Counted from the first letter of the stretch, positions 1-8,978 are shown. The stretch: DNA of 64,000 bases from CAWJJM01 sp963843275 (GCA_963843275.1 CAWJJM010000006.1:1-64000); one strand, 5' to 3'. Notes: generated by a model not told the origin, from the letters alone. Program-made: numbers and translations.

Positions 1-125
1 GCAAGACCAAAACTGAACCAAGGAACCAGACATAACACGAACCGTATTGCTCCGAACCCGGGCCCCGTCCCCGCTCACTCCGAGGCGCACCCCGTCTCAT
101 ACTCCCTCAACGCGGCCACCGACCC

Positions 126-380
126 TCACCTCGACGCGACCACTCCGGCGATCGCTAGAGCGAAGCCGAGCAGGGTTGGTGCGAACGCCGAGATGGCAAC
201 GAAGGCGGGGCCGATGAGCAGCCCGGAGCCGACGGTGATGTCCCCCACCGCCACGGTGTCGACGACGGTGTTTGTCGCGGTGTCGATCACCGAGGCGTCG
301 TCGGCAGAGGGATGTGAGACGTAGACCCGCTTGCCGTCAACCGTGTAACATTCAGACCCGGTGATCATCGGCGAGAACAT
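126..380 (-). pseudogene. Fragment of a YVTN-type beta-propeller surface protein
   Basis: An 84-codon reading frame whose first half looks like the last blade of a YVTN beta-propeller (KRVYVSHPSADDASVIDTA, then TNTVVDTVAVGD). It is followed by a hydrophobic C-terminal stretch ending in ASR that resembles an exported-protein sorting tail. Family members are several hundred residues long, so this is at most a remnant; no upstream blades are seen in frame. It sits at the outer edge of the AT-richer island and may be debris from rearrangement. It could also be a chance ORF, although the blade resemblance is specific. Confidence 0.4.
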
Positions 381-566
381 TCTGCAAGGAGGCCGCCTAC
401 ATTCCTAGCGCCCGGTCGCCAGTGCGTCGCCGCTGAGCGGCTTGGAGCCAACTCCGCATTTTCGAGCGTTCATCGCGCAACTCGCCTTCCGGCTGGGGGT
501 GGCCCTTGCCGCAGCCGAGGTGGAGCGTGAAGCCCAACCTGACATCTCCGCAGAGAATCCACTGAA

Positions 567-1679
567 ATGAGCGTCTTTGACCGCAGCATCCAACTAAGCG
601 TGGATACCTCCTCCTGGGGGGGCGCACCGCCACAGGAATTCTTGCGGCTCGGCGGTAGCTTCAATTTTGACCTTCGGAACGCGCTAGCCGTCCTAGCGAT
701 CGCGACTCGCCCACCTTTCATTCATGGCTTTCATCTCAGCGACTGCTGGGCATTCCTTAGATATGGTCCAGCTTTCCAAAGAGACTTAGGGCTCCGCCTC
801 CGCGAGGAGTGGGAGGAGATCGACCCCCATCAGAAGGCGATCCTCAGCGACGAGGTCGCAGTCGGCCTGACTCTCCTGCTATTACAGCGAACTCTCGCCT
901 TCTCCTATCTTGCGGATACCCTCCACTTCGTCCGCAAGCTCGGCGGGACCCCAAACGGACGACGTGTTGGGAGTCGCAAACTGGCTGACTTCGTCGCATG
1001 GAGGGAAATAACTTCAGGTCTCCTGATTATCGAGTGCAAAGGAACACAGACGCGAAAGAGCCTTCGCTCAGCGATGGACCGCGGAAGGGAGCAAAAGGCC
1101 AACACCGCTCAACGTCTTTCTGCACTCGTCGAGCACAGTGTGGTCGCGGGACTCTATATTCCCCGCGCCAGCGCCCGGGATCAGGCCGAAGTTCAACTCA
1201 TCGATCCTCCGGGACCACCTGAACTGGAGTTCACTGCAGCACCGCGCTCGCCGACCGAGATTAAGGCCGCACTTGGTGAGATCTACCTCGCCAAGATGCT
1301 CGCCCTTCTAGGCTGGGCCGGAGAAGCGCATCTACTCACTGATAACCGGTTAGATGACGAGACCGCCGCAGATCGATTCCGGGACTCTTTGCGACGGAGG
1401 ATTGACCTCGGACGATTCTCAGCGCGCCTCGCGCCACCCATCAGGCCTTTGACCGAAGAAGGAGGCGCTCTTTATCCGACCGGCTTAACGGTGACCGCCG
1501 ACCCCAAGGTCCTACACGCACTCGCAGAGGCTGGAGACCGACTCACTCTCCTCGCTTCTGAGCACGTCGAAGGATGGAGAATACCTGGCGACGGAGAGTT
1601 CGATGACCGAACTCTTTTCCTGCCTCTTGGCTTCGAGGTGAGTCTCGAGACAGAGGGCAACTGGGAAAATATAGGATAG
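567..1679 (+). CDS. PD-(D/E)XK nuclease-like protein, possible restriction component
   Basis: This 370-residue protein is not recognised over its full length. Residues 138-161 read KLADFVAWREITSGLLIIEC followed by KGTQ: an Asp (141), a hydrophobic strand, then E156-x-K158, the layout of a PD-(D/E)XK nuclease core. Q176 in GREQKAN could be the downstream helix residue. The C-terminal half (after about 230) has no motif I can name. The stop lies 6 bases before the methyltransferase ATG, so the two are probably co-transcribed, which suggests a restriction-modification or related defence module. Codon use is far less GC-biased than in genes beyond 6800, consistent with transfer. Nuclease function is inferred from the motif only. 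Confidence 0.6.
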   Translation: MSVFDRSIQLSVDTSSWGGAPPQEFLRLGGSFNFDLRNALAVLAIATRPPFIHGFHLSDCWAFLRYGPAFQRDLGLRLREEWEEIDPHQKAILSDEVAVGLTLLLLQRTLAFSYLADTLHFVRKLGGTPNGRRVGSRKLADFVAWREITSGLLIIECKGTQTRKSLRSAMDRGREQKANTAQRLSALVEHSVVAGLYIPRASARDQAEVQLIDPPGPPELEFTAAPRSPTEIKAALGEIYLAKMLALLGWAGEAHLLTDNRLDDETAADRFRDSLRRRIDLGRFSARLAPPIRPLTEEGGALYPTGLTVTADPKVLHALAEAGDRLTLLASEHVEGWRIPGDGEFDDRTLFLPLGFEVSLETEGNWENIG

Positions 1680-1685
1680 TCGCAA

Positions 1686-3128
1686 ATGCCTCGGTCCCAA
1701 GCCCTACCAGCCCATCATCAAACGACGACTAAACAAATGTCTTCTCTGCAAGGCTTCGGGCGTGAGGATGGCGATCGTCGCAGGATGCAACACGACGGAA
1801 CAGCGGCTCTCTCTCCGATCCGAGAGCTTCGATTCCTCGACCTTTGCGCCGGCCTTGGTGGTTTCCATCTTGCTCTTAGGAGGGCGGAGCAATCGGTCAG
1901 GCGCAGGACGAAGCGCCTCCCTCGGCGGCGGTGGACGTTTCGCTGCGTTCTGGCCGCAGACATCCTTCCACGGTTGCGCGAAGCTTACGTTCAGAATTTT
2001 CCCGGCCTGGCTGAGGACTACCGACGCCTCTATCCACCGGAACAGTGCGCTGCGGAAGGCCTAGATGATCTCTACGACGACAAGGGCGCATTGGTTCGCA
2101 TCCATGGCGACCTGTCCACGGTCGTCGATGTCGAGGCGGGAACTCTACGTCAGTGGTCCGGTACCGAGGACGCAATTGTCCCGCCACATGACTTGCTGTG
2201 CGCGGGTTTCCCTTGCCAGCCGTTTTCGAAGTCTGGAGCACAGCTTGGATTTGAGGATCTGAACGGAACAGTGTTTCAGATGCTGGCGGTAATCCTCAAA
2301 GAGCGTCGGCCGTCTTACGTGTTTCTCGAGAACGTCGGTAACTTCGAACGTCACGATAAGGGAAACACCTGGCGTATTGTGCACGAGGTCCTCGAGCAGT
2401 TGGGTTACTCAGTCCGCGCAACCACAACGGTTGGGGGCGAGAGCGGCGGCCTGGGGTTGCTCTCGCCGCATCACCTCGGCCTCCCTCAGCACCGGGAACG
2501 CTTCTTTATTGTTGCGCAGCACGCCTCGGCGGTCGGAGCATTCCAGCACAACCGATATCCGTTCCCACTCTCGTACCGGAGTCACAAGTACCCGGCGAAA
2601 AGGCTAGCTTCCCTCGAACGGGATTCCGGTCGTCGCCTGCGTACCATTATCAACCGAACTGCGTTCGAGACGGCGCCAGAGGAGGTCGAAGCGGCGCAGT
2701 TGTCTGCTCACCGGGTGCGGTGCGTCGACCACTGGCGGGATCTCCTTCGTGTGATTGACCAGCATGACGCTCGATGTGAGGACTGCGACCGAATCCGGCC
2801 ACTGCCCTCGTTCCCCATCTGGGGCTTCGAGCTCGACCCGTGGAACCACTACCCATTCGATAGGAACCCTCAGCACTTCGTCGCCGACCGAAATGGGCTG
2901 GAGGCGTTGCGTCGCGAGTGGCTTCGCTGCCTGGGCGAGCGCCTTGGAAGTGAAGTTGCCCCGAGGGGAAAGCGAAGCTTCCTGGCAAGCAGCCTCGCGC
3001 CTCGCCTCAGACCACCTCCGCCCCCCCACAGCTTTCGCGGCTACCAACCGGCGCCGCTGTCTATCTGCCTAGAGCGCGGGACTCCGGCCGACCGCGTTCA
3101 CCTCCCCCGCCACTCCGGACCCGCGTAA
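1686..3128 (+). CDS. DNA (cytosine-5) methyltransferase, C-terminally truncated
   Basis: Transfers methyl from AdoMet to cytosine C5. Visible motifs: motif I FLDLCAGLGGFHLAL (about 50-64), motif IV GFPCQPFSKSG with catalytic Cys177, motif VI ENV (215-217), motif VIII LPQHRERFFIVAQ (about 266-278). The target-recognition part includes FPIWGFELDPWNHYPFDRN, typical of a family with a long recognition region. After that the family normally has over 100 further residues containing motifs IX and X (ending near GNAV). Here the last roughly 50 residues are Pro/Arg-rich and unlike the family, and neither motif is seen. The enzyme is therefore probably truncated by deletion or rearrangement and may be inactive. 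The start could be the ATG at 1686 or a later one; motif I begins only near residue 50. Confidence 0.85.
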   Translation: MPRSQALPAHHQTTTKQMSSLQGFGREDGDRRRMQHDGTAALSPIRELRFLDLCAGLGGFHLALRRAEQSVRRRTKRLPRRRWTFRCVLAADILPRLREAYVQNFPGLAEDYRRLYPPEQCAAEGLDDLYDDKGALVRIHGDLSTVVDVEAGTLRQWSGTEDAIVPPHDLLCAGFPCQPFSKSGAQLGFEDLNGTVFQMLAVILKERRPSYVFLENVGNFERHDKGNTWRIVHEVLEQLGYSVRATTTVGGESGGLGLLSPHHLGLPQHRERFFIVAQHASAVGAFQHNRYPFPLSYRSHKYPAKRLASLERDSGRRLRTIINRTAFETAPEEVEAAQLSAHRVRCVDHWRDLLRVIDQHDARCEDCDRIRPLPSFPIWGFELDPWNHYPFDRNPQHFVADRNGLEALRREWLRCLGERLGSEVAPRGKRSFLASSLAPRLRPPPPPHSFRGYQPAPLSICLERGTPADRVHLPRHSGPA

Positions 3129-3224
3129 ACTTTGAATAGTCACTTCCTTGCTGAGAGCTCTGCCTTCTAGTGGTACAAACCTCGAGAGAAGCCCACCTCC
3201 CCTATCGGCCAAAGCGCTTAGGAT

Positions 3225-6074
3225 TCAGTGTCGACTGACAGATGACCCCGAAGTTCGTCGCCGTCCGTCACCAAAGAGGTAAAGCTGCGGGTCAGTACGC
3301 CGAATGATCCATTGAAGAGTATCCCATGATGCCTCGTGCAGCACTTTAGAGGTAATGCCAAGCGATTCGCACCGTTCCGCCGCACCCGGCGCCATAAATA
3401 TGCGAATCTTCCGTGCCCAGTATCTGAAGATCTCCCCAATCGCGTCTACAACGGGCGATAGGTCCTGGATCGGCTTCGTGCCACGACTACCAACAACGAA
3501 GATATTGCCCACCTGGTCCATGCCTGCTGGCGGAATATCTAGTAGCACCTCGCCATCGTCAAACTTGAGGCGCTGACCACAGCACTCGCTGAGTTCCTCC
3601 GCCAATCGGGAACTCAGTTGTCGACGCAGGCTCTTTACGTCCTTAAGGAAGCCTGCAATCGAGCGCGATCTCCCCAGCCGATCCGAGGCTTCTCGTAGCG
3701 TATCAAACAGGCGCTGCGCTGGTGTCTCGCGCTCAGCCCGTCCAGTTCGTTCGTACCGAAGCTCAAACACCGGCCAGTATAGAAGCTCTCGTTCACCCAA
3801 GAGGCCGCGACAGATGTCGCTCAACAGCTTCCTCCGAGGAGCTTCCAGACGTGTCTCCGATTCGAACTCTGCTTCAATCCACTCCAACGCCTCAAGATCG
3901 GTTCTCCTCCGAAATTCCCTCAAGAGCTCTTCGAGGCGTGCGACCCTCAGCTCCTCCTTACCAGCACTCGCAACATACTCTTGCACGAGGTACTGAAGCA
4001 TCGCAGTGGCTCCTCGCGCAGTATGGTGCCAGTATACCGACGCAAAGAGTTGATAACGCGCCATCAGAATGCTCTCTACGGGCAAGATACCCTTCTCGCT
4101 AATTCCTATACCGGCCATTGTCTCCCCGCCACCGGACCATGACTGGCTAGCCAAAGCGATCGCCGGTTCTGACAGCTCCGCGACCGTCGTCAAGCTCTGG
4201 AAGAACCGGTCACAGTCAATCCCCTCCGCATACTTCACCCCCGCGTGATGGGAATCTCTCATTAGATAGTCCAGCTTGTCTGCATCGATGGAACTGTTCA
4301 AGATACTATGCAGTATCTGCACCTTGATCTTCAATGCGAGTTCTTTGACTAGCTCCCCATCAGGCGCAAGCGCTTCACTACTCTCCTCCCCCCGCAAGAT
4401 GGCCCCCACGTCGGCTAAGAATTTCTCCGCTCCAGCAGCATCCCTCGCCCAGTCCCTCTTCACCAACTCAAGGAGCTCCAGCCTCTCGGCTGTCGTCTCC
4501 TCGTCCAGTACCGAGCCTCCACGACGGCGCACCGGCCCGAGAACCCGCTGAACATAGTCTTCGTGCATTCTCCCTTGCAACAGTCCCCGCATCTCCTCAA
4601 CGAAGTGTCCGAACGCTACATGTCCGAGATCATGAACCATTGCCGCAAAAATCAAGGCTTCAATATCTCTCGACTCAGTGGCAAGGCGCCAAAATGGACT
4701 GCTCCTGTCCGAGTAGAGGGCGCGCACGAATTCTATCGCTGTAGCCGTAACGCCCGCGACATGCTCAGAGCGCCGATGGGTCGCTCCCGGGTAAACCTGA
4801 GAGAGCATTCCTAACTGAAGATGGCGATTAAGCCGTTGAAGCGCCGCGCTGTTGAACAACCGACCTAAACGAGAGGAGTAGGGAAAATTCCCGCTAACCG
4901 GTAGTCGCATCACGGATTGCGGAACAGCTCGCAGTTCAGGCACCGACTGCGCAGCACCAAACTCTGGTGTCAACTTTCCTAAGTCCGACACCACCTCATC
5001 GGCAGATTCATAGAAGCGCGCTTCTTCGGGTCGGACCGGGCGAAGGAGTCGCCGCAGAATCAGTCGGAGGCCCGCCATAACCATTCGCCCGTCGTCTCCA
5101 GACAGTTCAAAGACCCTCGCCAGCAAATCCTGCGCCTTCGACTCACGAACTCCGCCCTTATTCTCGGGTGAAACGAAACGCTCGTCGGCTCGAAGAACTT
5201 GGTTGAGCTCCCTCGCCAACATCCAAAGATCCAACCACGCTGAATCCCATTCAAGAGAATCGAGCGGAACCGGAGTTCGGCGCGTCGTCCCGTCGGACCT
5301 CGCGCTCAGACTACGCAGCGCAGGAGGCAGATTTCTTCTCGTCGAATAGGCTATCCGGCCCCGGTCGAGGTTGCTGATACTCCGCGAGTTTCCCAAGTCT
5401 ACGATCTTAACAAGGCCATTCCTGTCGACAAGAATGTTGTCGGACTTGAGATCCCAGTGAATCAAGCCCATGCCGTGAATGTGCGCAAGTCCCTTAAAGG
5501 CCTGAGCCACAATGCCGATTGCCTGCTCATAGTCCAATACCGAATCCAACAGGAAGTCATTGAGGGGAATGGGGTCGGCCAGCCATTCCATCAGGAACGC
5601 CGGCAGGCGCCGGATTTCACCGACCTCTGGATCAATTACCACGTCTACTAATTGACCCCCGAAGACCCGAGCAACGTTCTGATGCGAAAGCAATCCATGC
5701 TTATGATACTCTCCGACCGCATTCTTGTGCTGCTCGGCGAGCGCCTCCCTTTCCGCTGTTTCGAAATATAGAGACGGCCGAACGATTTTCAAAGCATACC
5801 TTACATCCGGGAGATCACGATTAACACATTGTATAACCACGCCGCCGCCGCCCACGCGTATTGGCGCCCCTTTTCTGATCATGAGCGCTGGCAGATTAGC
5901 CAACTCCGTGATATTCACCGGCCCCATCCGCATTCGGTAGCCACTTAGGTACTTTCGCCTGACGGTGGGCAGAGGAAGGCTCTCCGCCTGTCGGAGCAAG
6001 CTTCGGATGATCAGCGCCGCGTCGTCTAGTTCTCGCCGTCTAGCTTCGTCGGCTTGCGGTCTTTTCCTAGGCAT
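3225..6074 (-). CDS. Ser/Thr kinase-like domain fused to SAMHD1-like HD phosphohydrolase
   Basis: A 949-residue two-part protein. N-terminal kinase-like domain: glycine-rich RVGGGGVVIQ (about 73-82), Lys96 in YALKIV, IHWDLKSDN with Asp208 and Asn213 (an H-W-D variant of HRD), and VDLG with Asp226 (a DFG variant). C-terminal HD domain: a substrate-site-like LNSAALQRLNRHLQLG-type segment (about 407-422), His433, H481-D482 in MVHDLGHVAFGH, and D599 in DADKLDYLMRDSHHAG, closely resembling the dNTP triphosphohydrolase SAMHD1 (DKWDYFARDCHH). All HD metal ligands appear present. It is convergent with the nuclease/methyltransferase pair. HD dNTPases and kinases are both known in antiphage systems, but this pairing and its role are inference. 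No membrane segments or signal peptide are seen. Confidence 0.85.
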   Translation of the reverse strand: MPRKRPQADEARRRELDDAALIIRSLLRQAESLPLPTVRRKYLSGYRMRMGPVNITELANLPALMIRKGAPIRVGGGGVVIQCVNRDLPDVRYALKIVRPSLYFETAEREALAEQHKNAVGEYHKHGLLSHQNVARVFGGQLVDVVIDPEVGEIRRLPAFLMEWLADPIPLNDFLLDSVLDYEQAIGIVAQAFKGLAHIHGMGLIHWDLKSDNILVDRNGLVKIVDLGNSRSISNLDRGRIAYSTRRNLPPALRSLSARSDGTTRRTPVPLDSLEWDSAWLDLWMLARELNQVLRADERFVSPENKGGVRESKAQDLLARVFELSGDDGRMVMAGLRLILRRLLRPVRPEEARFYESADEVVSDLGKLTPEFGAAQSVPELRAVPQSVMRLPVSGNFPYSSRLGRLFNSAALQRLNRHLQLGMLSQVYPGATHRRSEHVAGVTATAIEFVRALYSDRSSPFWRLATESRDIEALIFAAMVHDLGHVAFGHFVEEMRGLLQGRMHEDYVQRVLGPVRRRGGSVLDEETTAERLELLELVKRDWARDAAGAEKFLADVGAILRGEESSEALAPDGELVKELALKIKVQILHSILNSSIDADKLDYLMRDSHHAGVKYAEGIDCDRFFQSLTTVAELSEPAIALASQSWSGGGETMAGIGISEKGILPVESILMARYQLFASVYWHHTARGATAMLQYLVQEYVASAGKEELRVARLEELLREFRRRTDLEALEWIEAEFESETRLEAPRRKLLSDICRGLLGERELLYWPVFELRYERTGRAERETPAQRLFDTLREASDRLGRSRSIAGFLKDVKSLRRQLSSRLAEELSECCGQRLKFDDGEVLLDIPPAGMDQVGNIFVVGSRGTKPIQDLSPVVDAIGEIFRYWARKIRIFMAPGAAERCESLGITSKVLHEASWDTLQWIIRRTDPQLYLFGDGRRRTSGSSVSRH

Positions 6075-6643
6075 GAGTTGTTGTCCTGAGATAAATTGAA
6101 AAGATTGCGGTGCACTGAACTAGGGTTTCAGATGGTAGGAGACGGCCAAGGCCACGGCCGGATCCGACATGAGGGCCGCTTCATCAGGAACTGTTGTGTC
6201 AGGGGAAACGCCCACTTCGTCGCGAGTTTCGGACAACCAGACTCGCCCGGCCATTGAAGGAGAGTTGCCTTAGAGCCCTCAACTCGGCGCTTCGGTCGAT
6301 GCCCTCGGAGAATTGGAGTGTTCGCAATGGACTTAAACGCCGCTCTTTGACCCCATTCTCCGTCAGGCAGAGTCAGCAGGCCCTACTTGCAAACATTCGG
6401 CGCGCAGGCAGAGCCCTTGGACGTAAACCGAATACGCATGACCATCACTGAATTTTCAGCCTTGTGCCAGTATACACACCAGCGCAGCGCAGTGCAAAAA
6501 CTCCTTTTTGAATGTGTCTACATCTCACACCAGTTACTTCGGCTAGCCCGGAGACTTTAGCCCGCGCGAATGGCCTGGCCGGGGCCAGGCTGATTCGCCG
6601 CCAGACGATCCGACTCAACGCGGCGGGCATGAGGCCGTCTCAC
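6075..6643. other. Gene-poor junction between island and tRNA-Phe
   Basis: No convincing gene is seen on either strand; the short frames here resemble no known family, including integrases. A strong inverted repeat, GCCTGGCC-GG-GGCCAGGC, lies at about 6573-6590, downstream of tRNA-Phe on its own strand. It may end the tRNA transcript, although no T-run follows. Base composition shifts from AT-richer to GC-rich across this stretch, so the island boundary is probably here. Confidence 0.5.
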
Positions 6644-6719
6644 TGGTGGCCAGGGCCGGAATCGAACCAGCGACACCACGATTTTCAGTCGTGTGCTCTA
6701 CCAACTGAGCTACCTGGCC
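6644..6719 (-). tRNA. tRNA-Phe (GAA)
   Basis: A 76-nt cloverleaf on the minus strand. The 5' acceptor strand GGCCAGG pairs with the 3' strand CCTGGCC, the D-arm contains AGCTCAGTTGGTAGAGC, the anticodon arm reads ACGACTGAAAATCGT with GAA anticodon, and the T-arm contains GGTTCGATTCC. The 3' CCA is encoded (6644-6646). The 3' end faces the AT-richer region 1-6643, the usual arrangement when an integrative element uses a tRNA 3' end as its attachment site. Confidence 0.97.
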
Positions 6720-6811
6720 GTGGGGAGAGGCGGGGGCCTTGGGGAGGCTCCCGGGGGGCTCCCCCGGAAAGGACTTTCTACCAGTCGGGGGGGTGGGGCG
6801 TCAAGGTGGGG

Positions 6812-7231
6812 TCAGGGGGTGGAATCGCTTGTCTCGCGGGCTTTTTCTACGGTGAAGCGGAGGGTGCCATCGGGCTGCTCTTCGAGGGAGAGGAGGCGGT
6901 GGCCAGTTTCGGCGCACCAGGCAGGGACGTCCTCTCGGATGGCGGGGTCGGTGCCCAGGACTGCGAGGCGGGCGCCTGCGGGGAGCTCGGCGAGGCGGCG
7001 CTCGGTCAGCAGGACCGGCAGCGGGCACCAGGTGCCGCGTGTGTCGAGGATCGGCGGGTTCCCCGGGTCCGCTGACGAGCCGACTGGATCGCCGGCGCTC
7101 GTAGCGCCCCGTTGAGGCGCCTCTCCCTGCGCGGCTTGCGCCCGCGGGAGGTGATGGGTGCCGGCCCCGGATCCACTGCCGGCAACGTCCTCCGAGGCGA
7201 CGGGCCGGTCCGTGGGGTCCTTCTCCCGCAT
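6812..7231 (-). CDS. TusA-family sulfur carrier/sulfurtransferase with N-terminal extension
   Basis: The last 75 or so of 139 residues form a TusA/SirA-like domain: LDTRGTWCPLPVLLTERRL carries the CPxP signature with the sulfur-accepting Cys, followed by the usual beta-alpha-beta pattern (LAVLGTDPAIREDVPAWC, then TGHRLLSLEE). TusA-type proteins carry sulfur as a Cys persulfide for tRNA thiolation or other transfers. The first 60 or so residues are low-complexity and not conserved, so a later start is possible. The ATG at 7231 lies 3 bases after the M20 amidohydrolase stop, indicating translational coupling downstream of that gene. The specific role (tRNA modification versus another sulfur pathway) cannot be assigned. 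Confidence 0.8.
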   Translation of the reverse strand: MREKDPTDRPVASEDVAGSGSGAGTHHLPRAQAAQGEAPQRGATSAGDPVGSSADPGNPPILDTRGTWCPLPVLLTERRLAELPAGARLAVLGTDPAIREDVPAWCAETGHRLLSLEEQPDGTLRFTVEKARETSDSTP

Positions 7232-7233
7232 CG

Positions 7234-8595
7234 TCAGCGACCGCCGCCACCCCCGCCCGAACTCCCCTCCCCCGCCCCACCCCCTTCGAGGTAATTCACC
7301 ACCACCTGCGCCATCGCCCGCATCCCCACCTCGACCGCCCGGTCGTCGGCCTGGAAGGTGGGAGTGTGCAATCCCGAGCACTCGGCCTGGCCGCAGGTCC
7401 CCAGGCGGAAGTAGAACCCCGGCACCTTCTCGGCGAAGTAGGCGAAGTCTTCGCCGGCCATGACGGGGTGCATGTCGAGGACGTTGTCGGGGCCGACGGC
7501 CCGTTCGAGGGCGGGGCGGGCCCAGGCGGAGAGCGGCGGGTCGTTGACGGTGACGGGGGCGTTGGACTCGTAGTCGAGGTCGGCGGTGCCGCCGGCGGAG
7601 GCGGCGATGCCATCGAGGATCTCCTGCATGCGCTGCTGGACGGTGGCGCGGGTCTCGGGGCTGAAGGTGCGGACGGTGCCCTCGAGGCGGACCTCGGCGG
7701 GGATGATGTTGAAGCGCTCGCCGCCGCGGAAGATGCCGACGGTGACGACGGCGGGCTCGGCGGGCGGCAGGTTGCGGGAGCGGATGGTCTGGAGCGCCAG
7801 GACGGCTTCGGCGCCCATGACGATGGGGTCGACGGAGAGCTCGGGGGCGGCGCCGTGGGCCTGGCGGCCGTGGAGGATGGCGACGAACTGGTCGACGGCG
7901 GCCCAGGTGGGGCCGGAGATCCAGCCGACCTTGCCCACCGGGATCGACGGCGCGGAGTGCAGCGCGAAGATGGCCTCGGGGCGCGGGTCGTCGAGCACGC
8001 CCTCTTCGAGCATCAGCTCGGCGCCGCCGCGTTCGCCGGCGGGCGCGCCCTCCTCGGCGGGCTGGAAGATGAACTTGACGGTGCCGGGGAGCTCGGCGCG
8101 CATCCCGGCGAGCACCTGGGCCACCCCCAGCCCCACCGCCGTGTGGACGTCGTGGCCGCAGGCGTGGGCGACGCCGACTTCCTGGCCGGCGAGGGTGGAG
8201 CGGACCGTGGACTTGTAGGGGAGGTCGGTGGCCTCGGTGACGGGCAGGGCGTCCATGTCGGCGCGGACGGCGACGACGGGGCCGGGCTTGCCGCCGCGCA
8301 GGAGGCCCACGACGCCGGTGTGGGCGATGCCGGTCTCGACCTCGAGTCCCAGCTCGCGGAGGCGTTCGGCGACGAGGGCGGCGGTCTCGGTCTCGCGGTT
8401 GGAGAGCTCGGGGTGCTGGTGGATGCGGTGGGCGATGGCGACGGCGGCCGGGGCGTCGGCGGCGACGGCGGCGGCGACCTGCTCGGTGGTGGGGCCGCCG
8501 GCCTGTTGGGCGGCGGCGGGGGTGGCCGGCAGCGGGCTCAGGGGGGACGACGCGAGCAGCGCCGTGGCGGTCGTCAGGATCGCTCTCCGCAACAT
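7234..8595 (-). CDS. Secreted M20-family amidohydrolase (hippurate/IAA-amino acid hydrolase-like)
   Basis: A metal-dependent hydrolase of N-acyl amino acids or similar amides. The start is the ATG at 8595, chosen because GGAGGAG lies just upstream and because the first 30 residues then form a Sec signal peptide (MLRRAILTTATALLASSPLS, ending AAAQQA). Zinc-binding motifs of the M20D subgroup are visible: VRADMDALPV, AHACGHDVH, FQPAEEG, and HPVMAGEDFAYF near the C-terminus. The 453-residue length fits the family with a leader. It is the first gene of a pair with the TusA-like gene. The exact substrate is unknown; location is periplasmic or extracellular. Confidence 0.9.
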   Translation of the reverse strand: MLRRAILTTATALLASSPLSPLPATPAAAQQAGGPTTEQVAAAVAADAPAAVAIAHRIHQHPELSNRETETAALVAERLRELGLEVETGIAHTGVVGLLRGGKPGPVVAVRADMDALPVTEATDLPYKSTVRSTLAGQEVGVAHACGHDVHTAVGLGVAQVLAGMRAELPGTVKFIFQPAEEGAPAGERGGAELMLEEGVLDDPRPEAIFALHSAPSIPVGKVGWISGPTWAAVDQFVAILHGRQAHGAAPELSVDPIVMGAEAVLALQTIRSRNLPPAEPAVVTVGIFRGGERFNIIPAEVRLEGTVRTFSPETRATVQQRMQEILDGIAASAGGTADLDYESNAPVTVNDPPLSAWARPALERAVGPDNVLDMHPVMAGEDFAYFAEKVPGFYFRLGTCGQAECSGLHTPTFQADDRAVEVGMRAMAQVVVNYLEGGGAGEGSSGGGGGGR

Positions 8596-8684
8596 GTTCG
8601 ACTCCTCCTCGGAATGGGATCGAGGCCTACGATACCGCGGGCTGATCCGAGAAGAGAGAAGCGGGGTGAGGGGACCGGGGGTGA

Positions 8685-8854
8685 GGGGAGGGGCGTGGGG
8701 AGAGCGGGCTCGCGGGGACGTCGCCCTGTCGGTGGGAGATGGGAGGGGGGGCGACTCGGCAGAGTCCGCGCGCGGCCGGGGGTGGTCTCCGCGACATCGA
8801 AGATTCAGGCGCGGACTCTGACGCCCCGGGAGCCCGCTCTCCCCACGCCCCTCC
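8685..8854 (+). repeat. R1 dispersed inverted-repeat element
   Basis: A non-coding element of about 165 bp with complementary ends (GGGGAGAGCGGGCTC near 8697-8711 and GAGCCCGCTCTCCCC near 8830-8844). A second, nested pair (CAGAGTCCGCGC and GCGCGGACTCTG) lies inside. The same sequence recurs at 9930, 16727 and, inverted, throughout the 18401-20210 array. No transposase is seen in or near it. Confidence 0.85.
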
Positions 8855-8935
8855 TTCACCGGTTGGGGGAGGAAGCGGGTGGGGAGTCGACACGGCAGCT
8901 CTGCGCGCCAGCGGAAGTGGCCACTCGGGGATGAG

Positions 8936-8978
8936 TGGGCGCGGACTCTGACGCCCCGGGAGCCCGCTCTCCCCGCGA
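8936..8978 (+). repeat. R1 half-element
   Basis: Only the right half of the R1 repeat (GCGCGGACTCTGACGCCCC, then the terminal arm GAGCCCGCTCTCCCC) is present, about 80 bp after the complete copy. The left half is missing, so the outer hairpin cannot form within this copy. Confidence 0.75.

Noticed and set aside
6194..6451. An 85-codon frame at the island edge as an integrase remnant
   Set aside because: No recombinase motif (no R-H-R-Y or serine recombinase pattern) is visible.
7232..7381. An N-terminal extension of the TusA-like gene to 7381
   Set aside because: It would overlap the end of the amidohydrolase gene by about 50 codons; the ATG at 7231 directly after its stop is more plausible.
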